Of a stretch of DNA of 64,000 bases, positions 52,230-60,936 are shown piece by piece. The position numbers were made by a program, and so were the translations under genes. Numbering within the stretch: position 1 is the stretch's first letter; every line of letters begins with the position of its first letter. Source of the stretch: Devosia faecipullorum (GTDB lineage Bacteria > Pseudomonadota > Alphaproteobacteria > Rhizobiales > Devosiaceae); assembly GCF_015158295.1 (NCBI RefSeq), contig NZ_JACDXV010000002.1, positions 124,001 through 188,000 on the forward strand. The letters run 5' to 3'. The notes below the pieces were generated by a model that was not told the origin of the DNA, did no database searches, and saw nothing but the letters and a program-made list of their open reading frames with translations.

Positions 52230-52841
52230 CTATGGGCGCAGGGTGAAGATACCGGCGCGCTGTGGGGCGGTTCCGCCCATGTCCGGCAAGGCATATTCGG
52301 CGATCTGTTCGAGGGCATGGAGCGGCAGATGGCGGCGAAAGGGATCGCCGATCAGGACGCTGGCGCCATTTTGGGCCAAAGCGCGGAGCAGGGGCAGCGT
52401 CGCTCGGGCAATTTCTGCGTCATAAAAGACATCGCCGGCCAGAACCAGATCGGCGGGGACCAGGTTGTCGGTGACGTTCAGATCGAGGCCATTGGCCTTG
52501 GCGTTCAGTCCGATGGCGATGCGCCCCAGCGGATCGGGTTCGCAGGCGGTGACCCGCGCCGCGCCGGCCAAGGCAGCGGCAATGGCCACAAGGCCCGAGC
52601 CGGCGCCGAAATCCAGCACGCTCCTGTCGGCGACTATTTCGGGCTGGACGGAAAGATGGAGCGCCAAAGCCGCGCCCCCGGCCCAGGCATAGGCCCAATA
52701 GGGCGGACGGTCCGCGTGGCCCTGCTCGGCAAGAAAGGCATGGAGCCCGCTTTGCGGAATGGGGCGGTAAAGCGCAATATCGGGGCGAAAGGCCAGCTTT
52801 TCCAGCCGCATGTGCTGAAGGATGAAGCCTTCCGGGTTCAT
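52230..52841 (-). CDS. Protein lysine methyltransferase (ETFB-KMT-like)
   Basis: A 203-aa SAM methyltransferase of the METTL20/ETFB-lysine methyltransferase type. The N-terminal PPYWAYAWAGGAALALHL is the family mark, followed by VLDFGAGSGLVAIAAALAG (motif I), CEPDPLG, and the LAGDVFYD catalytic element. Bacterial members trimethylate lysines of the electron-transfer flavoprotein beta subunit. The start ATG directly follows the YbaK stop, so it ends the chain ispA - MOSC - YbaK - KMT. Confidence 0.85.
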   Translation of the reverse strand: MNPEGFILQHMRLEKLAFRPDIALYRPIPQSGLHAFLAEQGHADRPPYWAYAWAGGAALALHLSVQPEIVADRSVLDFGAGSGLVAIAAALAGAARVTACEPDPLGRIAIGLNAKANGLDLNVTDNLVPADLVLAGDVFYDAEIARATLPLLRALAQNGASVLIGDPFRRHLPLHALEQIAEYALPDMGGTAPQRAGIFTLRP

Positions 52842-53318
52842 CTAGCCGGCATTTTCGGGCAATTGGCAGGCATCCACCCATTGATTGCCGCAGAGCTCGG
52901 CCAGCCGGGCGAGGCCGAGCTTGACCGAGGCATGGGTGTCGCCGCCGGCGGGGATCACCAGATCGTAGATCTTGAGCGAAGCGTCGAGATAGATCGGCAG
53001 CGGCGCGGGCAGGCCGAAGGGGCAGACGCCGCCCACTTCGTGGCTGGTGAGGCGCAAGACATCCTCGGCCCCCAGCATGCGCGGCCGGCCGCCAAAGGCG
53101 GCTTTGGACTTGGCATTGTCGAGTCGCGCATCGCCGCGTGTCACCAGGAGGAATTCCTCGTCCTTGACGCGGATGCACAGGGTCTTGGCGATCTGGCCCG
53201 GCTCGACGCCATGCACTTCGGCGGCCAATTGCACGGTGGCGGTCGAGGCTTCGGTGACGATCAATTCAAGGTCGGGGGCGCGGCGGGCGAGGTCGTCTCG
53301 GACAGTGGAAAGGCTCAT
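52842..53318 (-). CDS. YbaK/EbsC-type aminoacyl-tRNA editing protein
   Basis: A 158-aa stand-alone editing domain related to YbaK and the ProRS INS domain, which deacylates mischarged tRNA (Cys-tRNAPro or Ala-tRNAPro). Visible elements: TVQLAAEVHGVEPGQIAKTL with the catalytic-region Lys, FLLVTRGDARLDNAK, and EVGGVCPFGLPAPLPIYLD containing the GxxPxG-like loop. ATG 53318 is preferred to TTG 53330, which would overlap the upstream MOSC gene. The methyltransferase starts at the next base after its stop. Confidence 0.87.
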   Translation of the reverse strand: MSLSTVRDDLARRAPDLELIVTEASTATVQLAAEVHGVEPGQIAKTLCIRVKDEEFLLVTRGDARLDNAKSKAAFGGRPRMLGAEDVLRLTSHEVGGVCPFGLPAPLPIYLDASLKIYDLVIPAGGDTHASVKLGLARLAELCGNQWVDACQLPENAG

Positions 53319-53326
53319 GGCAAAAC

Positions 53327-53959
53327 TCAAAACAGGCTGGTCAGGCGGGTTTCATATTGCATCCGCGTCTTGTCGCGGATGGGCGTGGCGAGGGCGCGGC
53401 GCATGAAGGGCTGTGGAATTTCCGCGACGCCGTCAAAACCCATCAATTCGGCAACGCTGATGCGCTCGCCGTCATAGGGGGTGATGCTCACCGCCATGCC
53501 GGCCTCGACGATGCCGGGAATGATCACCCGGCAATAGGCGCCGGGCCGGCGCGCCTGATGAAAGCGCTTGGGCCAGCGCCGGTCGCCCATCCTGGCGGCA
53601 AAGGTGAGACAGGGCGTGCGGTGATAGCTTATTTCCAGCACTATTGTGCCGATGGTAAAGCGGTCGCCGATGGCCATGGCGGCGCTGTCGGGGCCGTCCA
53701 GGGTGAGGTTTTCCCCGAACTGGCCCGGCTCCGGCACGATCCCCTCGCCCGCCCAAAAATCGTAATCGGCCGCGGAATAGACATAGATGGCCTGGTCGGC
53801 GCCGCCATGATGCCGACGGTCGGCGATGATGTCGGTTTCGATCCCGGTCCTGCCAATGGCGACGGGCCCGGAAACGGGTTCCTTATAGATGCCGGTGGGC
53901 GTGCTGGTGCCGGGAATATTGCGCGGCACGCCGACATTGACGCTGAGCAGCCGCCCCAT
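53327..53959 (-). CDS. MOSC domain protein (YiiM-like)
   Basis: A 210-aa MOSC protein. It starts GRLLSVNVGVPRNIPG and carries DRRHHGGADQAIYVYS, a YiiM-typical histidine-rich segment, and the single Cys in YHRTPCLTFAARMGD that would coordinate molybdenum as in YiiM and mitochondrial mARC. YiiM reduces N-hydroxylated compounds such as 6-N-hydroxylaminopurine. The stop lies 8 bases before the YbaK start, and the ispA stop lies 2 bases upstream of its ATG. Confidence 0.87.
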   Translation of the reverse strand: MGRLLSVNVGVPRNIPGTSTPTGIYKEPVSGPVAIGRTGIETDIIADRRHHGGADQAIYVYSAADYDFWAGEGIVPEPGQFGENLTLDGPDSAAMAIGDRFTIGTIVLEISYHRTPCLTFAARMGDRRWPKRFHQARRPGAYCRVIIPGIVEAGMAVSITPYDGERISVAELMGFDGVAEIPQPFMRRALATPIRDKTRMQYETRLTSLF

Positions 53960-53961
53960 GG

Positions 53962-54864
53962 CTATTTCTCCCGCGCCGCGAAATAGCGGGCGGTGGCGCG
54001 CAGCCCGTCAGCGCGCGGGCCGAAGGTGCGCAGGGCGGAAATGGCGTCGTTGACGGTGCTGTCCAGCATCTGGCGGGCGCCCTCGATGCCGAGCCGGGAA
54101 ATGATGGTCTGCTTGCCCGCATCCTTGTCCTTGCCGGTGGCCTTGCCCATGATTTCGGGCGTCGCGGTCACATCGAGAATATCGTCGGCCAGCTGGAAGG
54201 CGCGGCCCGCCGCCTCGGCATAGGCGGTGAGCGCCGAAAATGCCCGCGCATCGGCGCCGCCCAGAATGGCCCCCATGCGCACCGCGGCGCGGATCAGCGC
54301 GCCGGTCTTCATCGCCTGCATGGTGGCGATCTCGAAATCGGTGAAGCCGCCCTTTTCCCCTTCGATGTCGCGCATCTGCCCGCCCACCATACCGCCGGCC
54401 CCGGACCCCGCGGCCAGCTCGGCGACGAGGGCAATGCGCACCGCCGGATCGGGATGGCAATTGGGATCGGAGAGGACGGCGAAGGCATGAGTGAGCAGCG
54501 CGTCGCCGGCCAGAATGGCGGTGGCCTCGTCATAGTGGCGGTGCACGCTCGGTCGGCCCCGGCGCAGATCGTCGTCATCCATGGACGGCAGGTCGTCATG
54601 GATCAGCGAATAGCAATGGACCATTTCCACCGCCAGTCCCGCCGGCAGCGCGGCCTCGCGGGGGATGGAGAAGATGGAGGCCGCCTGGCGCACCAGAAGC
54701 GGGCGCAGGCGCTTGCCGCCTTCAAGACTGCCGTAGCGCATGGCCTCCATCAGCCGATCGGCGGATGGACCGGGGCCGGAAAGCCTTGCGCCGGTCAGAT
54801 AGTGCGAGAGCCCCGCCTCGATGGCGGCGGCGCAATCCATGCTGTCGGCGGAAAAGTCGTACAT
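53962..54864 (-). CDS. ispA: Polyprenyl (farnesyl/geranylgeranyl) diphosphate synthase
   Basis: A 300-aa trans-prenyltransferase condensing isopentenyl units made via the MEP pathway (ispG is in this window). The first aspartate-rich motif is HDDLPSMDDDDLRRG with its preceding VEMVHCYSLI. GDALLTHAF and the second motif FQLADDILDVT complete the site. The two residues between the Asp pairs in DDLPSMD and the upstream CYS are typical of bacterial FPP synthases. The open frame reaches 55497, but ATG 54864 (MYDFSADSMD) is the sensible start; mtgA diverges 99 bases away. Confidence 0.92.
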   Translation of the reverse strand: MYDFSADSMDCAAAIEAGLSHYLTGARLSGPGPSADRLMEAMRYGSLEGGKRLRPLLVRQAASIFSIPREAALPAGLAVEMVHCYSLIHDDLPSMDDDDLRRGRPSVHRHYDEATAILAGDALLTHAFAVLSDPNCHPDPAVRIALVAELAAGSGAGGMVGGQMRDIEGEKGGFTDFEIATMQAMKTGALIRAAVRMGAILGGADARAFSALTAYAEAAGRAFQLADDILDVTATPEIMGKATGKDKDAGKQTIISRLGIEGARQMLDSTVNDAISALRTFGPRADGLRATARYFAAREK

Positions 54865-54963
54865 GGCCCCGTTGCTAGCCGTTTGGCGGAAGGCCGGCAA
54901 GTGGGGAGCCGGCACTTGGGGCGGGACTGGCCTATCGCCGGGGGAGCGGTTAAACAGCCCGCC

Positions 54964-55674
54964 ATGGCCCGGCGCACAAGTACAGTCTGGCGCGTTCTGC
55001 GCCTTCCCCTCGGCATGATTGCCGGGCTCATCGTCATTCCCTTGTTGCTGACGCCGCTCTATCTGGTGGTCCAGCCTTTGTCGGTGCCCATGCTCACGCG
55101 CATGCTGAGCGGCCAGGTGGTCGAGCGCACCTGGCGGGACATCGACACCATCTCCGATCGGCTCAAGGCGGCCGTGATCATGTCGGAAGACGGGCAATTC
55201 TGCCGCCATCGAGGGGTCGATGTTTCCGCCCTGCGGACCGAGATCGACAATTTTTTCGTCGGGCGCGATACGCGCGGTGCCTCCACCATCACCATGCAGG
55301 TGGCGCGCAACCTCTTCCTGTGGAATGGACAAAGCGCGCTGCGCAAGGGGCTCGAAGTGCCGCTGGCCTTCTATATCGATCTGGTCATGCCTAAGAAGCG
55401 GATCATGGAGATCTATCTCAACATTGCCGAATGGGGTCCAGAAGGCCAGTTCGGCGTCGCCGCCGGCAGTGCGTATGCCTTTGGCCGCGAACCGCAAAAT
55501 CTCGATTGGCGCACGGCCAGCCTATTGGCTGTCACTCTGCCCAACCCGATTCTGCGCAATCCGGCGCGGCCCGGCCCCGGGCTGACGCGCCTTGCGGGGA
55601 TCGTCGAGGACCGGGCGCGCCAATATGGCCAGCGCGCCGCCTGCGTGGGGCAGGATGGAAAGCTGGCGCTTTAG
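54964..55674 (+). CDS. mtgA: Monofunctional peptidoglycan glycosyltransferase
   Basis: A 236-aa inner-membrane transglycosylase of the GT51 family that polymerises lipid II into glycan strands. One N-terminal membrane helix (LPLGMIAGLIVIPLLLTPLY) anchors a periplasmic domain with the five GT51 motifs, including AVIMSEDGQFCRHRGVD (catalytic Glu), GASTITMQVARNLFLW, KKRIMEIYLNIAEWG and RTASLLAVTLPNP. The upstream open frame is ignored; ATG 54964 begins MARRTSTVWRVL. It is divergent from ispA. Confidence 0.94.
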   Translation: MARRTSTVWRVLRLPLGMIAGLIVIPLLLTPLYLVVQPLSVPMLTRMLSGQVVERTWRDIDTISDRLKAAVIMSEDGQFCRHRGVDVSALRTEIDNFFVGRDTRGASTITMQVARNLFLWNGQSALRKGLEVPLAFYIDLVMPKKRIMEIYLNIAEWGPEGQFGVAAGSAYAFGREPQNLDWRTASLLAVTLPNPILRNPARPGPGLTRLAGIVEDRARQYGQRAACVGQDGKLAL

Positions 55675-55851
55675 CCTTGCACTTCTGCCTGCTCCCTCAT
55701 ATGCGGAAAGCGCAGAACCGGGGATGGGTAAGACCACAAAACCCCTAGCCAAGCTCCCGCTCTTGCTCTATAGAGCCCCCCAATCCCTTTCAGAGATACG
55801 TCTCTGGGCCGCTTTCGGCGGCGCAACGATATTGAATTCGGAGTACCGACC

Positions 55852-56031
55852 ATGGCAGTGCCAAAACGCAAGACCTCGCCGATGAAGCGCGGCTTCCGCC
55901 GCTCGGCTGATGCGATCGCCAACCCCACCTATGTGGAAGACAAGGATTCGGGTGAGCTGCGCCGTCCGCACCATGTGGACCTGAAGTCCGGCATGTATCG
56001 CGGCCGCCAGATCCTCGCAGCCAAGAAATAA
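55852..56031 (+). CDS. rpmF: 50S ribosomal protein L32
   Basis: A 59-aa L32 protein, missed by a 60-aa length cut-off. It begins [20 protein letters not shown] and ends with [14 protein letters not shown]. The central RRPHHVDL lacks the zinc-binding CxxC of some L32 variants, as in many alphaproteobacteria. GGAG lies ten bases before the ATG. It lies between mtgA and fumC and is followed by a terminator. Confidence 0.95.
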   Translation: MAVPKRKTSPMKRGFRRSADAIANPTYVEDKDSGELRRPHHVDLKSGMYRGRQILAAKK

Positions 56032-56077
56032 GCCGAAAGGCTGTTTGGCGCACATGCGCTTTATCTGATATTCCGGC

Positions 56078-56109
56078 GGCCGGCCCCCCAAAGGGTCGGC
56101 CGTTTTTGT
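56078..56109 (+). terminator. Terminator after rpmF
   Basis: GGCCGGCCCC-CCAAA-GGGTCGGCC followed by GTTTTTGTTTT. Confidence 0.8.
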
Positions 56110-56152
56110 TTTCCGCCGCCGGCAGAGGCGGCCATCAGCTTCAGGGGCAAAC

Positions 56153-57553
56153 ATGAGCATGCGCGTCGAATCGGACACAATGGGCAATATCGAGGTTCCG
56201 AACGACAAGTATTATGGTGCCCAGACCGCCCGCAGCCTGATGAATTTCGATATTGGCGGGGAAAAGATGCCCGCCGAGATCATCAAGGCCTTCGGTATTC
56301 TCAAGAAGGCCGCCGCCCTCACCAATTTCAAGCTCGGGCTGATGGATGAGCCGACGCGCGATCTGGTGATCGCCGCCGCCGACGAGGTGATCGAGGGCAA
56401 ACTCGCCGATCATTTCCCCCTGGTGGTCTGGCAGACCGGCTCGGGCACGCAGTCCAACATGAATGTCAACGAGGTCATTTCCAACCGCGCCATCGAAATG
56501 TCCGGCGGGGTGATGGGATCGAAAAAGCCGGTCCATCCCAATGACCACGTCAATATGAGCCAATCGTCCAACGACACCTACCCCACCGCCATGCATATCG
56601 CGGCGGTCGAGGCGGTGGAGAATTACCTTGTCGAGCGCGTGACCCTGTTGCGCGATACGCTGCACGCCAAGGCCGAAGAATTCATGGACGTGGTCAAGAT
56701 CGGCCGCACCCATTTGCAGGACGCGACGCCCCTCACCCTGGGCCAGGAAATTTCCGGCTGGGTGGCGCAGATCGACTACGGGCTGGCCGCCATCAGGGCC
56801 AATATGCCCCAGCTCAAGGAATTGGCGCTGGGCGGCACCGCTGTCGGCACCGGGCTCAATGCCCATCCCGATTACGCGGTGACGGTGGCTGCCGAGATCG
56901 CGACCCTGACTGGGCATGATTTCGTCACCGGCCCCAATAAATTCGCGCTGCTGGCCGGACATGACGCCTTTGTCGGCGCCTCGGGCGCGCTCAAGCAATT
57001 GGCCGCCGCCCTGATGAAGGTCGCCAATGACGTGCGCTGGCTGGCCTCCGGCCCCCGTTCAGGGCTCGGCGAAATCATCATTCCCGAAAACGAGCCGGGC
57101 TCCTCGATCATGCCGGGCAAGGTCAATCCGACCCAGTCGGAAGCCATGACCATGGTAGTCGCCCAGGTCATGGGCAATGACGCTGCCATCGGCTTTGCCG
57201 CCAGCCAGGGCAATTTCGAGCTCAACGTCTTCAAGCCGGTCATCGCCTATAATTTCCTGCAAAGCGTGCGCCTGCTGGCCGATGCTGCCAAGAGCTTCAA
57301 CGACAATTGCGCCATCGGCATCGAGCCGGACCGCAAGCGCATCAAGCAATTGGTCGATCAGTCCTTGATGCTGGTGACGGCGCTCAATCGCAAAATCGGC
57401 TATGACAATGCCGCCAAGATCGCCAAGACCGCGCATAAGAATGGCAGCACCTTGCGGGAAACCGCCATCGCGCTGGGCCTGCTCACCGGCGAGGAATTCG
57501 ACGCCGAAGTGAAGCCCGAGCAGATGGTCGGCCCGCTCAAGCTCAAGAAGTAG
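56153..57553 (+). CDS. fumC: Class II fumarase
   Basis: A 466-aa iron-independent fumarate hydratase of the citric-acid cycle. Visible signature regions: [56 protein letters not shown] (catalytic His) and the family signature [15 protein letters not shown]. The length is typical. The start is at the family N-terminus [11 protein letters not shown]. It is monocistronic, flanked by a terminator upstream and by palindromic repeats downstream. Confidence 0.97.
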   Translation: MSMRVESDTMGNIEVPNDKYYGAQTARSLMNFDIGGEKMPAEIIKAFGILKKAAALTNFKLGLMDEPTRDLVIAAADEVIEGKLADHFPLVVWQTGSGTQSNMNVNEVISNRAIEMSGGVMGSKKPVHPNDHVNMSQSSNDTYPTAMHIAAVEAVENYLVERVTLLRDTLHAKAEEFMDVVKIGRTHLQDATPLTLGQEISGWVAQIDYGLAAIRANMPQLKELALGGTAVGTGLNAHPDYAVTVAAEIATLTGHDFVTGPNKFALLAGHDAFVGASGALKQLAAALMKVANDVRWLASGPRSGLGEIIIPENEPGSSIMPGKVNPTQSEAMTMVVAQVMGNDAAIGFAASQGNFELNVFKPVIAYNFLQSVRLLADAAKSFNDNCAIGIEPDRKRIKQLVDQSLMLVTALNRKIGYDNAAKIAKTAHKNGSTLRETAIALGLLTGEEFDAEVKPEQMVGPLKLKK

Positions 57554-57603
57554 GGCGCCTCGGCTTGTACGTCGGTTCAGCAACGAGCCGAATTTGATCG
57601 TTG

Positions 57604-57666
57604 TTGCCGGGCTTGTCCCGGCAATCCATCTTGCGGAACCATTGACCACCGGGACAAGCCCGGTGG
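57604..57666. repeat. Double GC palindrome (copy B of dispersed element)
   Basis: Two hairpins in a row: TTGCCGGG-CTTGT-CCCGGCAA (57604-57624) and CCACCGGG-ACAAG-CCCGGTGG (57646-57666). The second matches 5996-6016. Together they sit in the convergent gap between fumC and the PhnB-like gene. Confidence 0.7.
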
Positions 57667-57702
57667 TGACGATTGCGACATAGGCAGCGGCCGGACGACG
57701 CC

Positions 57703-58182
57703 CTATCCCCGCAGGGCCGCCTCAATCGCTGCGACATCGATCTTTTTCATCGTCATCATGGCTTCAAAGGCCCGCTTGGCCGGGTCGCCTCCTGCTTCCA
57801 TGGCCCGGCTGAGGGCGCGTGGGGTGATCTGCCAGGAAATACCCCATTTGTCCTTGCACCAGCCGCACATGCTTTCCTCGCCGCCATTGCCGACAATGGC
57901 GTCCCAATAACGGTCGGTTTCCGCCTGGTCGTCGGTGGCGATCTGGAAGGAAAAGGCTTCGCTGTGCTTGAAGGCCGGCCCGCCATTGAGGCCGATACAG
58001 GCAATGCCCATGAGGGTGAATTCCACCGTCAGCACCGCCCCGGCGGGGGTGGAGGGATTGTCGCTGGGCGCCCTGCTGACCGCAAGCACGCGCGTGTCGG
58101 GGAAGGTTTTTGCGTAGAAATTGGCGGCTTCCTCGGCCCCGCTGTCGTACCAGATGCAGACGCTGTTTTTGGCAATGTGCAT
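57703..58182 (-). CDS. PhnB-like VOC superfamily protein
   Basis: A 159-aa member of the VOC superfamily, PhnB/3-demethylubiquinone-like subgroup. It has CIWYDSGAEEAANFYAKTFP at the start and SEAFSFQIATDDQAETDRYW in the second module. MCGWCKDKWGISWQITPRAL is the standard end. This group is often annotated as a methyltransferase, but the activity is unproven and the metal-site residues differ between members. AAGGAGGAA precedes the ATG. Confidence 0.88.
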   Translation of the reverse strand: MHIAKNSVCIWYDSGAEEAANFYAKTFPDTRVLAVSRAPSDNPSTPAGAVLTVEFTLMGIACIGLNGGPAFKHSEAFSFQIATDDQAETDRYWDAIVGNGGEESMCGWCKDKWGISWQITPRALSRAMEAGGDPAKRAFEAMMTMKKIDVAAIEAALRG

Positions 58183-58361
58183 GATGTTCCTCCTTGGTCG
58201 TGCTCTTTGAAATCATGTTCCGTCGCGCCTGTGCAACGGGATCAACCTCACGACGTTCCACAGGATGCAGATTGGACAGGGGGAAGGTTTTCCCGCAAAG
58301 CCGGCCTTGCCGCCCCTAGGCACGCTCTGGCATGGTGTGCAAAGCCAAAGGGAGGCTATTT

Positions 58362-58811
58362 GTGAGCGAAACCGTCATCCTGCCAAGCAATGCCGCGCCC
58401 AGACGCAAGGGCGTGTTCATTCCGCCGCTGCTGGTCTTTCCTTTCGTCGCTTATAATCTCGTCGTTTTCTTGTTCTTCGGCGGCAATCCGGCGAACTGGG
58501 CCTTCGGCATGTTCGCCCTGCCCATGCCTTCGGGCATGCCCTGGGCGATAACCGCCGGGGATTTCCTGCTCGTCGTCGGCATCATCCTGCTCTTCTTCGA
58601 AGTGCTGAAATCGACGCAGACGGCACGGGCTTCCATTATCGAGCATATGCTCTCCATGGTGTTGTTCGTGGTCTTTCTGGTCGAATTCCTGCTGGTCGGG
58701 GCGGCGTCGAGCTCGGTCTTTTTCCTGCTCATGGTCATGAGCCTGATCGACGTGGTCGCCGGTTTCACCGTGTCAATCACCAGCGCCAGCCGCGACGTGT
58801 CGATGAATTGA
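58362..58811 (+). CDS. Small multi-pass membrane protein
   Basis: A 149-aa protein with about four hydrophobic helices: PPLLVFPFVAYNLVVFLFFG, ITAGDFLLVVGIILLFFEVL, MLSMVLFVVFLVEFLLVG and FFLLMVMSLIDVVAGFTV. I do not recognise a named family with certainty; similar proteins occur widely in Hyphomicrobiales. GTG 58362 with GGAGG seven bases upstream is the best start; the ATG at 58332 has no SD. It stands alone. Confidence 0.75.
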   Translation: MSETVILPSNAAPRRKGVFIPPLLVFPFVAYNLVVFLFFGGNPANWAFGMFALPMPSGMPWAITAGDFLLVVGIILLFFEVLKSTQTARASIIEHMLSMVLFVVFLVEFLLVGAASSSVFFLLMVMSLIDVVAGFTVSITSASRDVSMN

Positions 58812-58833
58812 GTGCATCCGATACGCGTCGGGA

Positions 58834-59106
58834 TCAGACCAGCATGGTTTTCCGATAGCCCAGCGGCATGCGCCGTTCGCTGATGCGCGCCCCCTTGCCA
58901 TAGGCGCTGAGCGCGCCTGCCGGCGTGCCTGGGCGCAGAACGGGGTACGGGCCCAATTTCTGGCGCGCGGCGATGAGCTGGCTGACGAAAGCGGCGGTCG
59001 GGGCGCTATGGGCAAGCGAGGGGCGTGGCCGCGCCGCCCCCGATGGGACGGGCAGGCTGGCGTCATCGCCGTCATCCTGTTCCGTTTTGGACATGGACTG
59101 TTCCAT
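58834..59106 (-). CDS. Small hypothetical protein
   Basis: A 90-aa polar, likely disordered protein. The N-terminal part is acidic (KTEQDDGDDAS) and Pro-rich. The C-terminal part has ARISERRMPLGYRKTMLV, a basic ending seen in small conserved proteins of Hyphomicrobiales of unknown role. Two start candidates, ATG 59106 and ATG 59094, both have weak SDs. Coding is supported by the pattern and by the lack of an overlapping gene on the other strand. Confidence 0.5.
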   Translation of the reverse strand: MEQSMSKTEQDDGDDASLPVPSGAARPRPSLAHSAPTAAFVSQLIAARQKLGPYPVLRPGTPAGALSAYGKGARISERRMPLGYRKTMLV

Positions 59107-59254
59107 TTCCGGCCGCCTTGTCCCGGTATGGGACAGAATGCGCCGACCTTCACCCCTGTCGGAGCAAAGGTCGTGCCAGATGATAACAGTCTGTTAACGA
59201 ATTACGATCCCGCGCTAGGCGGTTTCGCACATGCTTTTGATCGCGAGGGAGTGC

Positions 59255-60022
59255 CTAGAAAGTGTCCTTGCCCTTGCGGATGGCGGCGAAGACCTCGGCC
59301 GGATCGGCCCCTTCCAGCCCATAATGCCGTGCCAGTTCGGGGGCATCCGCCCGCAGGAACGGATTGGCCAGCTTGTCCTCACCCAGCGAGAAGGGAATGG
59401 TCGGCTTGCCTTGGGCGCGGAGCGATTTTACCGTTTCGGCACGGGTCTTTAGCGCTAGGTTGTCCGGGTCGATGGCGAGAGCGAAGCGGGCATTGCTCTC
59501 GGTATATTCATGGCCGCAATAGACCAGAACGGTGTCGGGCAGCTGGCGCAGCCGCTTGACCCCCTCCCACATCGGGCCGGGAGTGCCCTCGAACATGCGG
59601 CCAACGCCCAGCGAGAACAGCGCGTCGGCCGAAAACAGATGTCCGCCCAAGGCGTTATAGAAGACGATATGCCCCAGCGTATGGCCCGGTGTCGCCATGA
59701 CCTCGAACGAAGATTCACCCAAAGCGAGCTTATCGCCATCGCCCACCAATGCGTCCAGTCCATCGATCTTGTCGGCCTCGGCGGCGGGGCCGGTCACTTT
59801 GGCGCCGAACGCAGCCTTGAGTTCGGCAATGGCTTCGACATGGTCAATATGGTGGTGGGTGACGAAGATGTCGGTCAGCGTCCAGCGGCGCCGCGCCAGG
59901 GCATTGCGGATGGCGAGGGCTTCGGGGGCGTCGATGGCGGCGGTGCGTCCGGTTGCCTCGTCATGCACGAGATAGCCGAAATTGTCGTCGCGGGCGGGAA
60001 AGACATCGACGATGAGGGCCAT
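59255..60022 (-). CDS. gloB: Hydroxyacylglutathione hydrolase (glyoxalase II)
   Basis: A 255-aa metallo-beta-lactamase-fold enzyme that hydrolyses S-lactoylglutathione in methylglyoxal detoxification. The metal site is THHHIDH (His56, His58, Asp60, His61). Further ligands lie in ATPGHTLGH, LFSADALFS and CGHEYTESNARFA, the last also holding glutathione-binding residues. GGAG lies before the ATG. It is divergent from a methyltransferase gene, a common pairing in alphaproteobacteria. mgsA in this window makes methylglyoxal. Confidence 0.95.
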   Translation of the reverse strand: MALIVDVFPARDDNFGYLVHDEATGRTAAIDAPEALAIRNALARRRWTLTDIFVTHHHIDHVEAIAELKAAFGAKVTGPAAEADKIDGLDALVGDGDKLALGESSFEVMATPGHTLGHIVFYNALGGHLFSADALFSLGVGRMFEGTPGPMWEGVKRLRQLPDTVLVYCGHEYTESNARFALAIDPDNLALKTRAETVKSLRAQGKPTIPFSLGEDKLANPFLRADAPELARHYGLEGADPAEVFAAIRKGKDTF

Positions 60023-60124
60023 GGCGAAACTCCTTTGCTCTGGTTCGGCTGCAAGCTAGGGAGCCCGGACCGGGAGTGCAAGCCGGGGTTGGACAAGTAG
60101 GCCCGGCTTTGGCAAGCTTGCGCC

Positions 60125-60868
60125 ATGACCAGCGATGTGCGGCGCCTGATCGACTATTACAAATCCCCGCTTGGCGGCATTTCACGCTCATTGGTGCGCG
60201 ACCAGATCATCGACCTGGCCGGCGATGTGGGTGGCAAGCGCGTGCTGGGCCTGGGCTTTGCCACGCCCTATCTGCGCTTCGCCCTCGGCAAGGCCGAGCG
60301 CGTCCTGGCCTTCATGCCGGCGCGGCAGGGCGCGTCGTCCTGGCCGCGCGAGGGCCCGTCACGGACGATTCTATGCGATCCCCTGGAAATGCCGTTGACA
60401 GATGCTGCCCTGGACCTGACCATTGCCGTCCATGCCCTCGAACACGTGGCCGATGCCGAGGAATTGATGCGCGAACTCTGGCGGGTCACTGCGCCCAATG
60501 GGCATCTCATCATCGTTGTGCCCCGACGTCGGGGCATCTGGGCCCAGCGCGACAATACCCCCTTCGGGCAGGGCAATCCCTATTCGGGTGGGCAATTGGA
60601 AAAGCTGCTGCGCGATCACAGTTTCGTGCCGGTCGCGTGGCGCGACGCGCTGTTTCTGCCGCCGTTCGAATCGGGTCTGATGCTGAAATCGCGGCAATTC
60701 TTCGAGCGTTTCGGGCGATTTTTTGGTCCCGCCATGAGCGGGATCATCTGCGTGCGGGCGCGCAAGGAGGCCTTCCCCGCCGTGCCGCGGCGCAAGCGCG
60801 CCGAGCGCTATGTTCGGGTGCCGGGCCTGTCGGCGGCCACGGCACGAAATTCCTGGCGTGCCCAATAG
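60125..60868 (+). CDS. Class I SAM-dependent methyltransferase
   Basis: A 247-aa methyltransferase of the Methyltransf_11 type. The SAM-binding motif I is degenerate (KRVLGLGFATPYLRFAL). Later elements are IAVHALEHVADAEELMRELW and APNGHLIIVVPRRRG (motif post-III). The C-terminal region ends basic (RRKRAERYVRV). Its regular place beside gloB in alphaproteobacteria suggests a conserved yet unidentified role. The degenerate GxGxG glycine pattern leaves activity open. The SD is weak. Confidence 0.82.
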   Translation: MTSDVRRLIDYYKSPLGGISRSLVRDQIIDLAGDVGGKRVLGLGFATPYLRFALGKAERVLAFMPARQGASSWPREGPSRTILCDPLEMPLTDAALDLTIAVHALEHVADAEELMRELWRVTAPNGHLIIVVPRRRGIWAQRDNTPFGQGNPYSGGQLEKLLRDHSFVPVAWRDALFLPPFESGLMLKSRQFFERFGRFFGPAMSGIICVRARKEAFPAVPRRKRAERYVRVPGLSAATARNSWRAQ

Positions 60869-60936
60869 AAGTTTTGCCTTTGGCGGCTGCTTTCACTATG
60901 GTCCGCGCGGCTTTCCCGCCTGCTCAAAAGACCATC

